Below are positions 1 to 5,243 of a stretch of DNA of 5,243 nt, one piece after another. The stretch covers positions 1-5,243 of the forward strand of contig JAGNPF010000133.1 in the NCBI GenBank assembly GCA_017989775.1, read 5' to 3'. This stretch comes from Flavobacterium sp. (lineage in GTDB: Bacteria; Bacteroidota; Bacteroidia; Flavobacteriales; Flavobacteriaceae). Under the pieces are notes generated by a model. That model saw nothing but the letters and a program-made list of their open reading frames with translations. It was not told the origin of the DNA and did not search any database. The position numbers were made by a program, and so were the translations under genes. Each line of letters begins with the position of its first letter. Positions within the stretch are counted from its first letter, which is position 1.

Positions 1-36
1 AAATAATTTTGACAATAATTTTTAGATTCAAAATTT

Positions 37-48
37 GAAAACGTTTTC
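37..48. promoter_or_regulatory. Perfect 12-bp palindrome, possible repressor operator
   Basis: GAAAACGTTTTC is its own reverse complement and has a central CG step, the shape of many LacI-family operators. A second small inverted repeat (TTCAAA-A-TTTGAA, 27-39) runs into its left side. Upstream, TTTG at 8-11 and AAAATTTG at 30-37 are spaced 18 nt apart, like a weak Bacteroidota -33/-7 pair, which would put the palindrome near a transcription start. That role is inferred. The gene it serves could be the 2TM gene or an unseen gene leftward beyond the window edge. Confidence 0.3.
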
Positions 49-96
49 CCTTTGAATAATATCGGGCTAAAAATAATGGAATTTCAAAATAAATTT

Positions 97-104
97 TATC
101 TTTA
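97..104 (+). promoter_or_regulatory. Probable -7 box of the 2TM-folA unit
   Basis: TATCTTTA matches the Bacteroidota -7 consensus TAnnTTTG in all but the last base. It lies 17 nt before the ATG at 122, nearly the same distance as the better boxes before ubiE (16 nt) and tamL (20 nt). No clear -33 TTG is seen at the expected 17-23 nt upstream, so the call is tentative. The leader before the ATG has no Shine-Dalgarno sequence, as is usual in this phylum. Confidence 0.35.
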
Positions 105-121
105 TAATCAAATTTCGCCTC

Positions 122-466
122 ATGGAAAAAGAACAACAAGAACTATATGAATATGCCCGTAACAGGATAAAACAGAAAAAAGTACTCTATTTTCATTTCG
201 TCTTGTTAATTATTGGAAGCATCTTCATGTTTATTGCCAATCATTATTTCTTGATATTTGGTTTTACTTCCAATTGGTCAGCCTGGGTAATCACTGCTTG
301 GTTGTTCCTGTTTATCCTGCATTTCATAAAAGTATTCATTACCGATCGTTTCATGAACAAAGACTGGGAAAGAGAACAAATAAGCCGACTTGTTGACAAA
401 CAACAAAGAAAAATCGACCAATTGCAAACAAAGGTGGAAGAAGATTCCGCTGCCAAACCCCAGTAA
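122..466 (+). CDS. 2TM domain-containing small membrane protein
   Basis: This 114-residue protein is of unknown function and is predicted to sit in the inner membrane. A charged N-terminal helix (about residues 1-20, rich in E, Q and K) is followed by two hydrophobic segments at about 22-44 and 51-73 with a short link between them. A cytoplasmic-type basic/acidic tail follows, with an NKDWEREQISRLV stretch at 79-91 and a heptad-like helix to about 106. This order, including the K/D-W-E motif after the second helix, is typical of the 2TM family, which is common in Flavobacteriia, sometimes fused to histidine kinases or present as free-standing small proteins. The ATG at 122 is the only sensible start. 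The stop is 2 nt before folA, so the two are very likely co-transcribed and perhaps translationally coupled. Nothing in the sequence shows a folate-related role. The family assignment is fairly secure and the function is not known. Confidence 0.8.
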   Translation: MEKEQQELYEYARNRIKQKKVLYFHFVLLIIGSIFMFIANHYFLIFGFTSNWSAWVITAWLFLFILHFIKVFITDRFMNKDWEREQISRLVDKQQRKIDQLQTKVEEDSAAKPQ

Positions 467-468
467 AA

Positions 469-954
469 ATGACAATCCTGATTGCGGCCGTGGCCGAAAA
501 CAACGCCTTGGGCAAAAACAACGATTTGCTTTGGCATTTGCCCAATGATTTCAAACGTTTCAAGGAGGTTACTTCGGGACACTACATCGTCATGGGCAGA
601 AAAACGTTCGAAAGTTTTCCAAAACCCCTACCCAACAGAACCCACGTAATCATAACGCGACAAAAAGATTTCAAGCACGAAGGTTGCATCGTGGTTTCGG
701 ATATTGAAAAAGCCATCGCGGCCTGTCCCGAAAACGAAGACATTTACATCATTGGCGGTGGCGAAATTTACACGCAATCCATCCATTTTGCAGACCAACT
801 CGACATCACCAGGGTGCATCATTCCTTTGATGCCGATGTTTATTTTCCGGAAATAAATCCCGACATCTGGGAATTGACCAATGAAACATTCCATCCAAAA
901 GACGAAAAACACCTTTTTGATTTCACTTTTCAAACATTCACCAGAAAAAAATAA
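469..954 (+). CDS. folA: Dihydrofolate reductase
   Basis: The enzyme reduces 7,8-dihydrofolate to tetrahydrofolate with NADPH in the cytoplasm, feeding thymidylate, purine and methionine synthesis. The 161-residue length matches bacterial FolA. Key residues fall almost at E. coli numbering: W22 and the active-site acid D27 in LWHLPND, F31 (folate pocket), MGRKTFES at 42-49 with R44 and T46 (NADPH binding; F47 replaces the usual W), R57 (which contacts the glutamate tail of the substrate), the cofactor glycine motif IIGGGEIY at 94-101, T114, and DVYFPEI at 123-129. No essential residue is missing. The ATG at 469 directly follows the stop of the 2TM gene after 2 nt and gives the expected beta-strand start MTILIAAVAEN. 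It is probably transcribed from the promoter in front of the 2TM gene. The downstream 125-nt gap and a new promoter separate it from ubiE. Confidence 0.97.
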   Translation: MTILIAAVAENNALGKNNDLLWHLPNDFKRFKEVTSGHYIVMGRKTFESFPKPLPNRTHVIITRQKDFKHEGCIVVSDIEKAIAACPENEDIYIIGGGEIYTQSIHFADQLDITRVHHSFDADVYFPEINPDIWELTNETFHPKDEKHLFDFTFQTFTRKK

Positions 955-975
955 AAAAAACACTCCAATCAACTT

Positions 976-1023
976 CAGATTCGTGGATGGCATTAAATAG
1001 TTTAAAAAAAATCCGCGAATCTG
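976..1023. repeat. Inverted repeat (REP-like hairpin) between folA and ubiE
   Basis: The arms CAGATTCGTGGAT (976-988) and ATCCGCGAATCTG (1011-1023) are complementary over 13 bp. The single non-Watson-Crick position is a T opposite G, which still pairs as G-U in RNA. The loop is 22 nt and A/T-rich. The arms are much richer in G+C than the surrounding spacer. No T-run follows on the plus strand, so a simple intrinsic terminator for folA is unlikely. It resembles the dispersed extragenic palindromes found in Flavobacterium genomes, but only one copy lies in this window, so repetition cannot be shown here. An 8-bp palindrome GGTTAACC (1025-1032) follows directly. Confidence 0.6.
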
Positions 1024-1033
1024 CGGTTAACCA

Positions 1034-1063
1034 TTTATTATCCAAAAATCTAGTTTACCTTTG
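1034..1063 (+). promoter_or_regulatory. Promoter of ubiE-porT
   Basis: TACCTTTG at 1056-1063 is a perfect match to the Bacteroidota -7 element TAnnTTTG, 16 nt before the ubiE ATG. The best -33 candidate is a degenerate TTTA at 1034-1037, 18 nt upstream of it. Transcription would begin around 1068-1072, leaving a very short A-rich leader (TTTTAAAAAATG) without a Shine-Dalgarno sequence. The match and position are seen directly; activity is inferred. Confidence 0.55.
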
Positions 1064-1079
1064 CTTCAAATTTTAAAAA

Positions 1080-1811
1080 ATGTCAAAAAACATCACTCCG
1101 TACAAAGATTCCTCTTTAAGCAAAAAAGAACAGGTCGCCACAATGTTTGACACCATTTCAGGCAATTACGACAATCTTAATCGCGTTATCTCTTTTGGAA
1201 TTGACGTAAAATGGCGCAAAAAAGTCTTGCAAATGGTGGCCAAAACCAATCCGAAAACCATTTTGGACATTGCCACCGGAACGGGAGACTTGGCTATTTT
1301 GATGACGCAAACCAAGGCTGAAAAAATTATTGGATTAGACATTTCGGCAGGAATGCTGGAAGTTGGAAAGCAAAAAATCCAGGACAAAAACCTGTCCAAC
1401 ACCATAGAAATGATTTTGGGTGATTCCGAAAACATGCCCTTTGAAGACAACTATTTCGATGCCATCACGGTAGCTTTTGGCGTCAGAAATTTCGAAAACC
1501 TGGAAAAAGGGTTGGCGGAAATTTTGAGGGTGTTGAAACCCAACGGCATCTTTGTCATCCTGGAAACTTCGGTTCCGGACAAAACCCCATACAAACAAGG
1601 CTATCGTTTTTACAGCAACAACATTTTGCCACTTATTGGAAAATTATTTTCCAAGGACAATGTTGCCTATGGCTATCTCTCGGAATCGGCGGCGGCTTTC
1701 CCTTATGGAGAGGCTTTAAACAATATTTTGAAAAAAGTTGGGTTTATAGATGTAGTTGCCTTACCGCAAACATTTGGTGTGGCGACAATTTATTCAGCAT
1801 CCAAAAAATAA
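1080..1811 (+). CDS. ubiE: Demethylmenaquinone C-methyltransferase (UbiE/MenG)
   Basis: This S-adenosylmethionine-dependent enzyme methylates the ring carbon of demethylmenaquinone, the last step of menaquinone synthesis. Flavobacteria use menaquinone as their respiratory quinone and make no ubiquinone, so the MenG activity is the relevant one. The protein has 243 residues, normal for the family. Visible marks are the N-terminal UbiE signature [18 protein letters not shown] (23-40) with W45; SAM motif [13 protein letters not shown] (61-72); the acidic ribose-binding strand GLDIS (85-89); GDSENMPF (114-121); the family signature AFGVRNFEN (132-140); and [10 protein letters not shown] (147-156). 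The C-terminal part ([13 protein letters not shown], then a helix and strand) is also typical. The ATG at 1080 follows a perfect -7 box. The stop lies 1 nt before the porT start, so the two form one transcription unit. Confidence 0.96.
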   Translation: MSKNITPYKDSSLSKKEQVATMFDTISGNYDNLNRVISFGIDVKWRKKVLQMVAKTNPKTILDIATGTGDLAILMTQTKAEKIIGLDISAGMLEVGKQKIQDKNLSNTIEMILGDSENMPFEDNYFDAITVAFGVRNFENLEKGLAEILRVLKPNGIFVILETSVPDKTPYKQGYRFYSNNILPLIGKLFSKDNVAYGYLSESAAAFPYGEALNNILKKVGFIDVVALPQTFGVATIYSASKK

Positions 1812-1812
1812 C

Positions 1813-2538
1813 ATGAGAAAAATAGTCGTCCTAATTTTATTAATCACGGCCATGAAAGGCCAGGCACAAAACCCCAATAAATTATTCGGCAGAGACCCAA
1901 TTATCAATCTGGAAAATTTTCAAAAGCAAAAGTTGTATTTTGGTTTTTACCTGGGCTTCAACTCCTATGATTTCAAGATAGATTACAAAACAGTCGGCGA
2001 AGACATTCAGACCAAAAAAAGTACGGGTTTCAACGTGGGACTCGTGGCCGATTTGAAACTCCAAGAATACATCCGTCTGCGTTTTGAACCTGGATTGCAT
2101 TACACGACAAGAGATTTGCAATACCCCGAAAGCTATTTTTCAACGACTCCTGCGCCTTCACCTTCGGATATGCTGAGAGAAGTAAACAGTACTTATCTCC
2201 ATTTTCCGTTATTGCTCAAATTCTTATCGCTCAGGACTGGAAATGTCCGCCCTTACTTGTTGGGCGGCGTATCGGCCACCTTGAATTTGTCGAGCAATTC
2301 AAAATCGATTGACGACAATTACGAAGAACGTTTCCGTGTAAAACCCTGGACGACCAATTACGAACTGGGTTTTGGCATCGATATTTTTTCGGAATATTTC
2401 ATTTTCTCGCCTTCCATCAGGGGCGTTTTTGGCATCAACGACGAATTAATTCGCGACAACGACCCCAACAGTCCTTGGACAGGAAACATCGAATCGTTGA
2501 AATCCAGGGCGGTTTTCATTAATTTCACTTTCCACTAG
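1813..2538 (+). CDS. porT: PorT family type IX secretion / gliding outer-membrane protein
   Basis: PorT (SprT in F. johnsoniae) is an outer-membrane beta-barrel protein needed for type IX secretion, which exports surface adhesins and enzymes and supports gliding; its exact step is not settled. From the ATG at 1813 the product has 241 residues. It starts with a clear signal peptide: MRK, a hydrophobic core at 4-14, and probable cleavage after GQA (18/19). The mature part shows alternating aromatic/hydrophobic strands such as LYFGFYLGFN (41-50), TGFNVGLVADLKL (71-83), LRFEPGLHYT (89-98), VRPYLLGGVSATLNL (145-159), YELGFGIDIF (183-192) and the final strand AVFINFTFH, which ends with aromatic residues as barrel proteins do. 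This fits the OMP_b-brl_2 barrel family. An in-frame upstream ATG at 1756 lies inside ubiE and would bury the signal peptide, so it is rejected as the start. The 1-nt gap to ubiE suggests translational coupling. Confidence 0.9.
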   Translation: MRKIVVLILLITAMKGQAQNPNKLFGRDPIINLENFQKQKLYFGFYLGFNSYDFKIDYKTVGEDIQTKKSTGFNVGLVADLKLQEYIRLRFEPGLHYTTRDLQYPESYFSTTPAPSPSDMLREVNSTYLHFPLLLKFLSLRTGNVRPYLLGGVSATLNLSSNSKSIDDNYEERFRVKPWTTNYELGFGIDIFSEYFIFSPSIRGVFGINDELIRDNDPNSPWTGNIESLKSRAVFINFTFH

Positions 2539-2549
2539 AAAAAACAGTA

Positions 2550-2576
2550 TTCAGTTTGCAGAATTTAGTTTGCAGA
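2550..2576. repeat. Short tandem direct repeat in the porT/trmH convergent gap
   Basis: TTCAGTTTGCAGA (2550-2562) and TTTAGTTTGCAGA (2564-2576) are direct repeats with a 14-nt period and one mismatch. They sit in the 55-nt space between the convergent ends of porT and the methyltransferase gene. I see no hairpin followed by a T-run in this gap on either strand, so no intrinsic terminator can be called. Confidence 0.55.
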
Positions 2577-2593
2577 TTAGAGAAAAACCAAAA

Positions 2594-3319
2594 TTATCCT
2601 CTACGAAACTCGCTCAAAATAATTGCCGTTGCGGTGGCCACATTCAAGCTTTCTGTTTTTTGAAGTGTTCCAAAACGTGGAATCGTGAGCCTGTTTTTAA
2701 TTAATTTTTCGAGTTCTGGCGAAATTCCGTTGGCTTCATTGCCCATAATGATGATTCCTTCTTGGGGCAAATTGGTTTTGTAGATATTGTTTCCGTCCAT
2801 AAAAGTTCCAAACACGGGCAATTTGGCTTGACTGACAAAGTTTTCCAAATCAACATAATTCACATTGACCCTGGCAATGGAGCCCATCGTGGCTTGAACC
2901 ACTTTTGGATTATAAATATCGACCGTCTCTTTCGAACAAATCAGTTGGTCGATGCCGAACCAGTCGCACAATCGCAAAATGGTTCCCAAATTTCCCGGAT
3001 CGCGAATGGAATCGAGGGCAAGAATCAATCCCGATTCACCGATTTTTTTTTCGGCAGGCATTTTAAAAACCGCCAAGCAAGAATTGGGTGTTGCCAGAGC
3101 GGTGATTTTTTTCAAATCGCTTTCGGCAATTAATGTTCTTTTGTCGGTCGAAACTTGTTCAAAATCATTTTGGGTGGTGTACAAATGAACCAATTCAAAA
3201 TTTGATTCTACCAATTCTTGAATTACCTTTATGCCTTCGGCAAAAAACAATTGATGGGCAAACCGATATTTTTTTTGTTGTAAACTCGTTATAAGTTTTA
3301 TTTGGTTTTTACTAACCAT
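2594..3319 (-). CDS. TrmH/SpoU-family RNA 2'-O-ribose methyltransferase
   Basis: This enzyme is predicted to use S-adenosylmethionine to methylate a ribose 2'-OH in rRNA or tRNA in the cytoplasm; the target nucleotide cannot be read from the sequence. The 241 residues form an N-terminal substrate-binding domain (about 5-90, with FAEGIKVIQELV at 26-37) and a C-terminal SPOUT knot domain. All three SpoU motifs are intact: motif 1 LDSIRDPGNLGTILR (102-116, with N110 and R116), motif 2 IIMGNEANGIS (190-200, with E195), and motif 3 TESLNVATATAII (222-234, with S224 and N226). It is closest in layout to the RlmB/TsnR-like group. The start at 3319 gives MVSKNQIKLITSL, a normal family beginning. It is transcribed away from tamL with only 36 nt between the two starts, and converges on porT. 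Confidence 0.93.
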   Translation of the reverse strand: MVSKNQIKLITSLQQKKYRFAHQLFFAEGIKVIQELVESNFELVHLYTTQNDFEQVSTDKRTLIAESDLKKITALATPNSCLAVFKMPAEKKIGESGLILALDSIRDPGNLGTILRLCDWFGIDQLICSKETVDIYNPKVVQATMGSIARVNVNYVDLENFVSQAKLPVFGTFMDGNNIYKTNLPQEGIIIMGNEANGISPELEKLIKNRLTIPRFGTLQKTESLNVATATAIILSEFRRG

Positions 3320-3335
3320 AAAAAATGTACTTTTG
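3301..3335 (+). promoter_or_regulatory. Promoter of tamL, overlapping the 5' end of the trmH-family gene
   Basis: TACTTTTG (3328-3335) is a perfect Bacteroidota -7 element, 20 nt before the TTG start of tamL. TTTG at 3301-3304 lies 23 nt upstream of it, at the long end of the accepted spacing for a -33 element. The -33 half lies within the first codons of the minus-strand methyltransferase gene. The motif match is seen directly; promoter activity is inferred. Confidence 0.5.
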
Positions 3336-3355
3336 AATTATATATTTCCCAGCAT

Positions 3356-5243
3356 TTGAAAAAGTTTAGCACAAAAATAGCAACATTTATTGTAATAGGA
3401 ATAATTATCTGTGCCTGTGACACGGTAAAGCGTGTTCCAGAAGGCAAACAGCTCCTTACCAAAAATGAAATTTTGGTCAATGACAAAGCCTCAAAGGAAG
3501 ACGACCTCACGAATCAATTGTATCAAAAACCAAACAGCTCCATATTGGGCTATCGTTTGCGATTGAACCTGTTCAATATTGCCAAACCAAATCCAGATTC
3601 CTCCTATCGAGCCAAATTTACCAATAATCCGGGCAAATACGAACGGATGTCCAAATGGTTGTCGGCAAAACAAGTCGATAGGCTGGGACAATCTTTTTGG
3701 TACAAAGGTTTCCATGAATTCTTGAAAAAATCGGGAGAAGCCCCCGTAATCGTCGATACAGCAAGAAGTTCCAAATCATTGCTTCGCCTGAAATACCATT
3801 ATTTCAACAATGGTTATTTTGGCGTAAAAGCCAATTACAAATTGGACAGCTTAAGCAACAAAAAAGCCGAAATAAAATACACCATAACTACTGGAAGCCC
3901 TTATTTTCTGGATTCATTGAAAACGAGCATCAAAACCATTGCATTGGATTCGATGTACAGACAGATGAAATCCGAAGCCTTCCTGAAATCTGGAAACCAA
4001 TACAAAACAAAAGATTTTGAAGAAGAAAAAAATCGAATAAACACCTATTTTAGAAATCATGGCGTGTACCAATTCCAACCCAATTACGTCACTTTTGATT
4101 TAGACACCCTCAATACTGGGAAAAAAGTTAACGTGAATTTAAAAATAAACGACTATTCCTATCAAGAAAACGACACCACAAGAACGGAACCTTTCAAAAT
4201 ATACAAAATAAGCGACGTAAACATTTACACCGATTATTCGGCTGCGACAGCCAACTCCAAAATCACCGACAGTGTTTCCTACAACAATTTCAATCTATAC
4301 AGCCACGACAAATTAAAATACAAGCCAAAAGCCATAACCAATGCCGTTTTTATCACCAAGGGAAGTTTGTTTGCCGATTTTCGAACAGTCCTGACAACGC
4401 GCTATTTGAACAACCTCAAGATTTTCAATTACCCGACCATTCTGTACGAGGTGGACAAAAGAGACACAACAGCACAATCGCTGATTGCAAAAGTATATTT
4501 GTCCCCACGAAAAAAATACAGTTTGGGCACCACGTTTGACGTGACCCATTCCAACATTCAAGACATTGGAATCGCCGGGAGCATCACCGAGAGCATCCGA
4601 AACGTGTTCAACGGAGCCGAAACACTAGAGATTTCCGGCCGCGGAAACATAGGCTCTTCAAAGGATTTGGCCAATCCCGAAAGCAAATTCTTCAACGTTT
4701 CGGAATACGGGATTGACCTAAAACTGAACATCCCCAGAATATGGTTCCCTCTCAATACCGAGAAAATCATCCCCAAAAGCATGATTCCCTCAACGCAACT
4801 TTCGGCTGGTTTGTCAACCCAGAAAAACATTGGACTGGACAAACAAAATGTTACCAGTTCGCTGGCTTACAATTGGACGCCCAAAAGAAACTATACGGCG
4901 CGTTTTGATTTGTTGAACATGCAATACGTACGAAATCTTAACCCCCAAAATTATTTCAATGTTTACGAATCGTCTTATGATGCCCTAAATGACATTGCCA
5001 AAGTTTACAACACAAACACCGACTGGATTGACGACTATGGAAATTTAACCATTGAAGAAGGAACAACGGGATTCACCAATGCCGTTTTGTCCAACAACAC
5101 GGTCTTGACGCCTCAAGACCAAGAATACCAAGACGTGGACAACATCGAGCAACGAAGAATCAGGCTTACGGAAAACAATTTGATTATGTCAACCAGATTC
5201 TCTTATTCGAAAACCACCAAGACAAAATTGTTGGACAACAATT
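3356..5243 (+). CDS. tamL: TamL-type BamA/TamA family outer-membrane assembly lipoprotein (3' end missing)
   Basis: The frame is open from a TTG start at 3356 to the window edge (629 codons; relatives are usually around 800-900 residues, so the rest of the barrel is outside). TamL is the Bacteroidota lipoprotein counterpart of TamA, an Omp85-family protein that acts in the outer membrane with TamB in envelope assembly. The N-terminus is a lipoprotein signal: MKKFSTK, a hydrophobic core at 8-18, then ICAC with lipidated C21, followed by DTVKRVPEG. The periplasmic part (about 25-380) holds POTRA-like units, seen as repeated helix-turn signatures: YHYFNNGYFGV (147-157), NTYFRNHGVYQF (229-240) and AITNAVFITKG (326-336). 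From about residue 385 (RKKYSLGTTFDVTHS) the pattern is barrel strands. There is an acidic, strand-poor insertion at about 545-605. No in-frame ATG exists before residue 97, so TTG is the start. Family confidence is high; whether it handles proteins, lipids or both is not shown here. Confidence 0.9.
   Translation, partial: MKKFSTKIATFIVIGIIICACDTVKRVPEGKQLLTKNEILVNDKASKEDDLTNQLYQKPNSSILGYRLRLNLFNIAKPNPDSSYRAKFTNNPGKYERMSKWLSAKQVDRLGQSFWYKGFHEFLKKSGEAPVIVDTARSSKSLLRLKYHYFNNGYFGVKANYKLDSLSNKKAEIKYTITTGSPYFLDSLKTSIKTIALDSMYRQMKSEAFLKSGNQYKTKDFEEEKNRINTYFRNHGVYQFQPNYVTFDLDTLNTGKKVNVNLKINDYSYQENDTTRTEPFKIYKISDVNIYTDYSAATANSKITDSVSYNNFNLYSHDKLKYKPKAITNAVFITKGSLFADFRTVLTTRYLNNLKIFNYPTILYEVDKRDTTAQSLIAKVYLSPRKKYSLGTTFDVTHSNIQDIGIAGSITESIRNVFNGAETLEISGRGNIGSSKDLANPESKFFNVSEYGIDLKLNIPRIWFPLNTEKIIPKSMIPSTQLSAGLSTQKNIGLDKQNVTSSLAYNWTPKRNYTARFDLLNMQYVRNLNPQNYFNVYESSYDALNDIAKVYNTNTDWIDDYGNLTIEEGTTGFTNAVLSNNTVLTPQDQEYQDVDNIEQRRIRLTENNLIMSTRFSYSKTTKTKLLDNN
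3372..3379 (-). promoter_or_regulatory. Possible -7 box of the trmH-family gene
   Basis: Read on the minus strand this is TATTTTTG, a full match to TAnnTTTG, 52 nt upstream of the methyltransferase ATG. It lies inside the tamL signal-peptide codons. No good -33 TTG is seen 17-23 nt further upstream, and such a short AT-rich motif is expected by chance, so this is weak. Confidence 0.22.

Noticed and set aside
628..993. A 121-codon open frame on the minus strand opposite folA
   Set aside because: It lies almost entirely antisense to a fully convincing folA and its product shows no recognisable domain or signal.
976..1023. The inverted repeat as an intrinsic terminator of folA
   Set aside because: The loop is 22 nt long and no T-run follows the second arm; the bases downstream are GCGGTTAACC.
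1756..1812. An earlier ATG for porT, inside ubiE
   Set aside because: It would add 19 residues before a perfect signal peptide and overlap 56 nt of ubiE; the ATG at 1813 explains both the signal peptide and the gene spacing.
2762..3188. Two overlapping plus-strand open frames (123 and 78 codons) opposite the methyltransferase gene
   Set aside because: They are antisense to intact SpoU motifs, have no domain pattern, and reflect the codon composition of the true gene.
3325..3336. ATG at 3325 as a start for tamL
   Set aside because: It is in another frame and reaches TGA after three codons.
3491..4842. Several minus-strand open frames of 70-95 codons opposite tamL
   Set aside because: The plus-strand frame is open without a stop for 629 codons with clear lipoprotein and Omp85 features; these are its shadows.
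1..5243. CRISPR array, tRNA/rRNA genes, insertion sequences, toxin-antitoxin or defence genes
   Set aside because: Apart from two short intergenic repeats I see no spaced repeat series, cloverleaf-like segment or transposase-like protein; all long frames are explained by core genes.

Overview
The window looks like a chromosomal housekeeping region of a Bacteroidota bacterium, most likely of the family Flavobacteriaceae (Flavobacterium or a close relative). Several things point there. PorT is a type IX secretion protein confined to that phylum. The last gene is the lipoprotein form of the BamA/TamA family (TamL). The first gene encodes a 2TM-domain protein of flavobacterial type. The DNA is AT-rich, the leaders are A-rich without Shine-Dalgarno sequences, and start codons are preceded by TAnnTTTG-type -7 promoter boxes.

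Layout from left to right: (1) bases 1-121 hold no gene, but contain a perfect 12-bp palindrome (37-48) and a probable -7 element (97-104). (2) A small two-helix membrane protein of unknown role (122-466) is followed 2 nt later by dihydrofolate reductase folA (469-954). (3) A 125-nt gap carries a 13-bp-stem inverted repeat (976-1023) and a promoter. (4) ubiE/menG (1080-1811) is followed 1 nt later by porT (1813-2538). (5) A 55-nt convergent gap contains a short direct repeat. (6) A SpoU/TrmH-family RNA 2'-O-methyltransferase lies on the minus strand (3319-2594). (7) Only 36 nt away, a TamL-type outer-membrane assembly lipoprotein gene (from a TTG start at 3356) runs off the right edge.

Functionally the genes cover folate reduction (FolA), the last step of menaquinone synthesis (UbiE/MenG), RNA modification (TrmH family) and outer-membrane biogenesis (PorT for type IX secretion and gliding, TamL for envelope assembly). 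The two tightly spaced pairs (2TM-folA and ubiE-porT) are probably co-transcribed. I see no transposase, phage gene, CRISPR array, tRNA, rRNA or defence system. The region reads as conserved core genome. Its most unusual points are the TTG start and the promoter arrangement of tamL, the REP-like hairpin, the palindrome at the left edge, and the uncharacterised 2TM protein next to folA.
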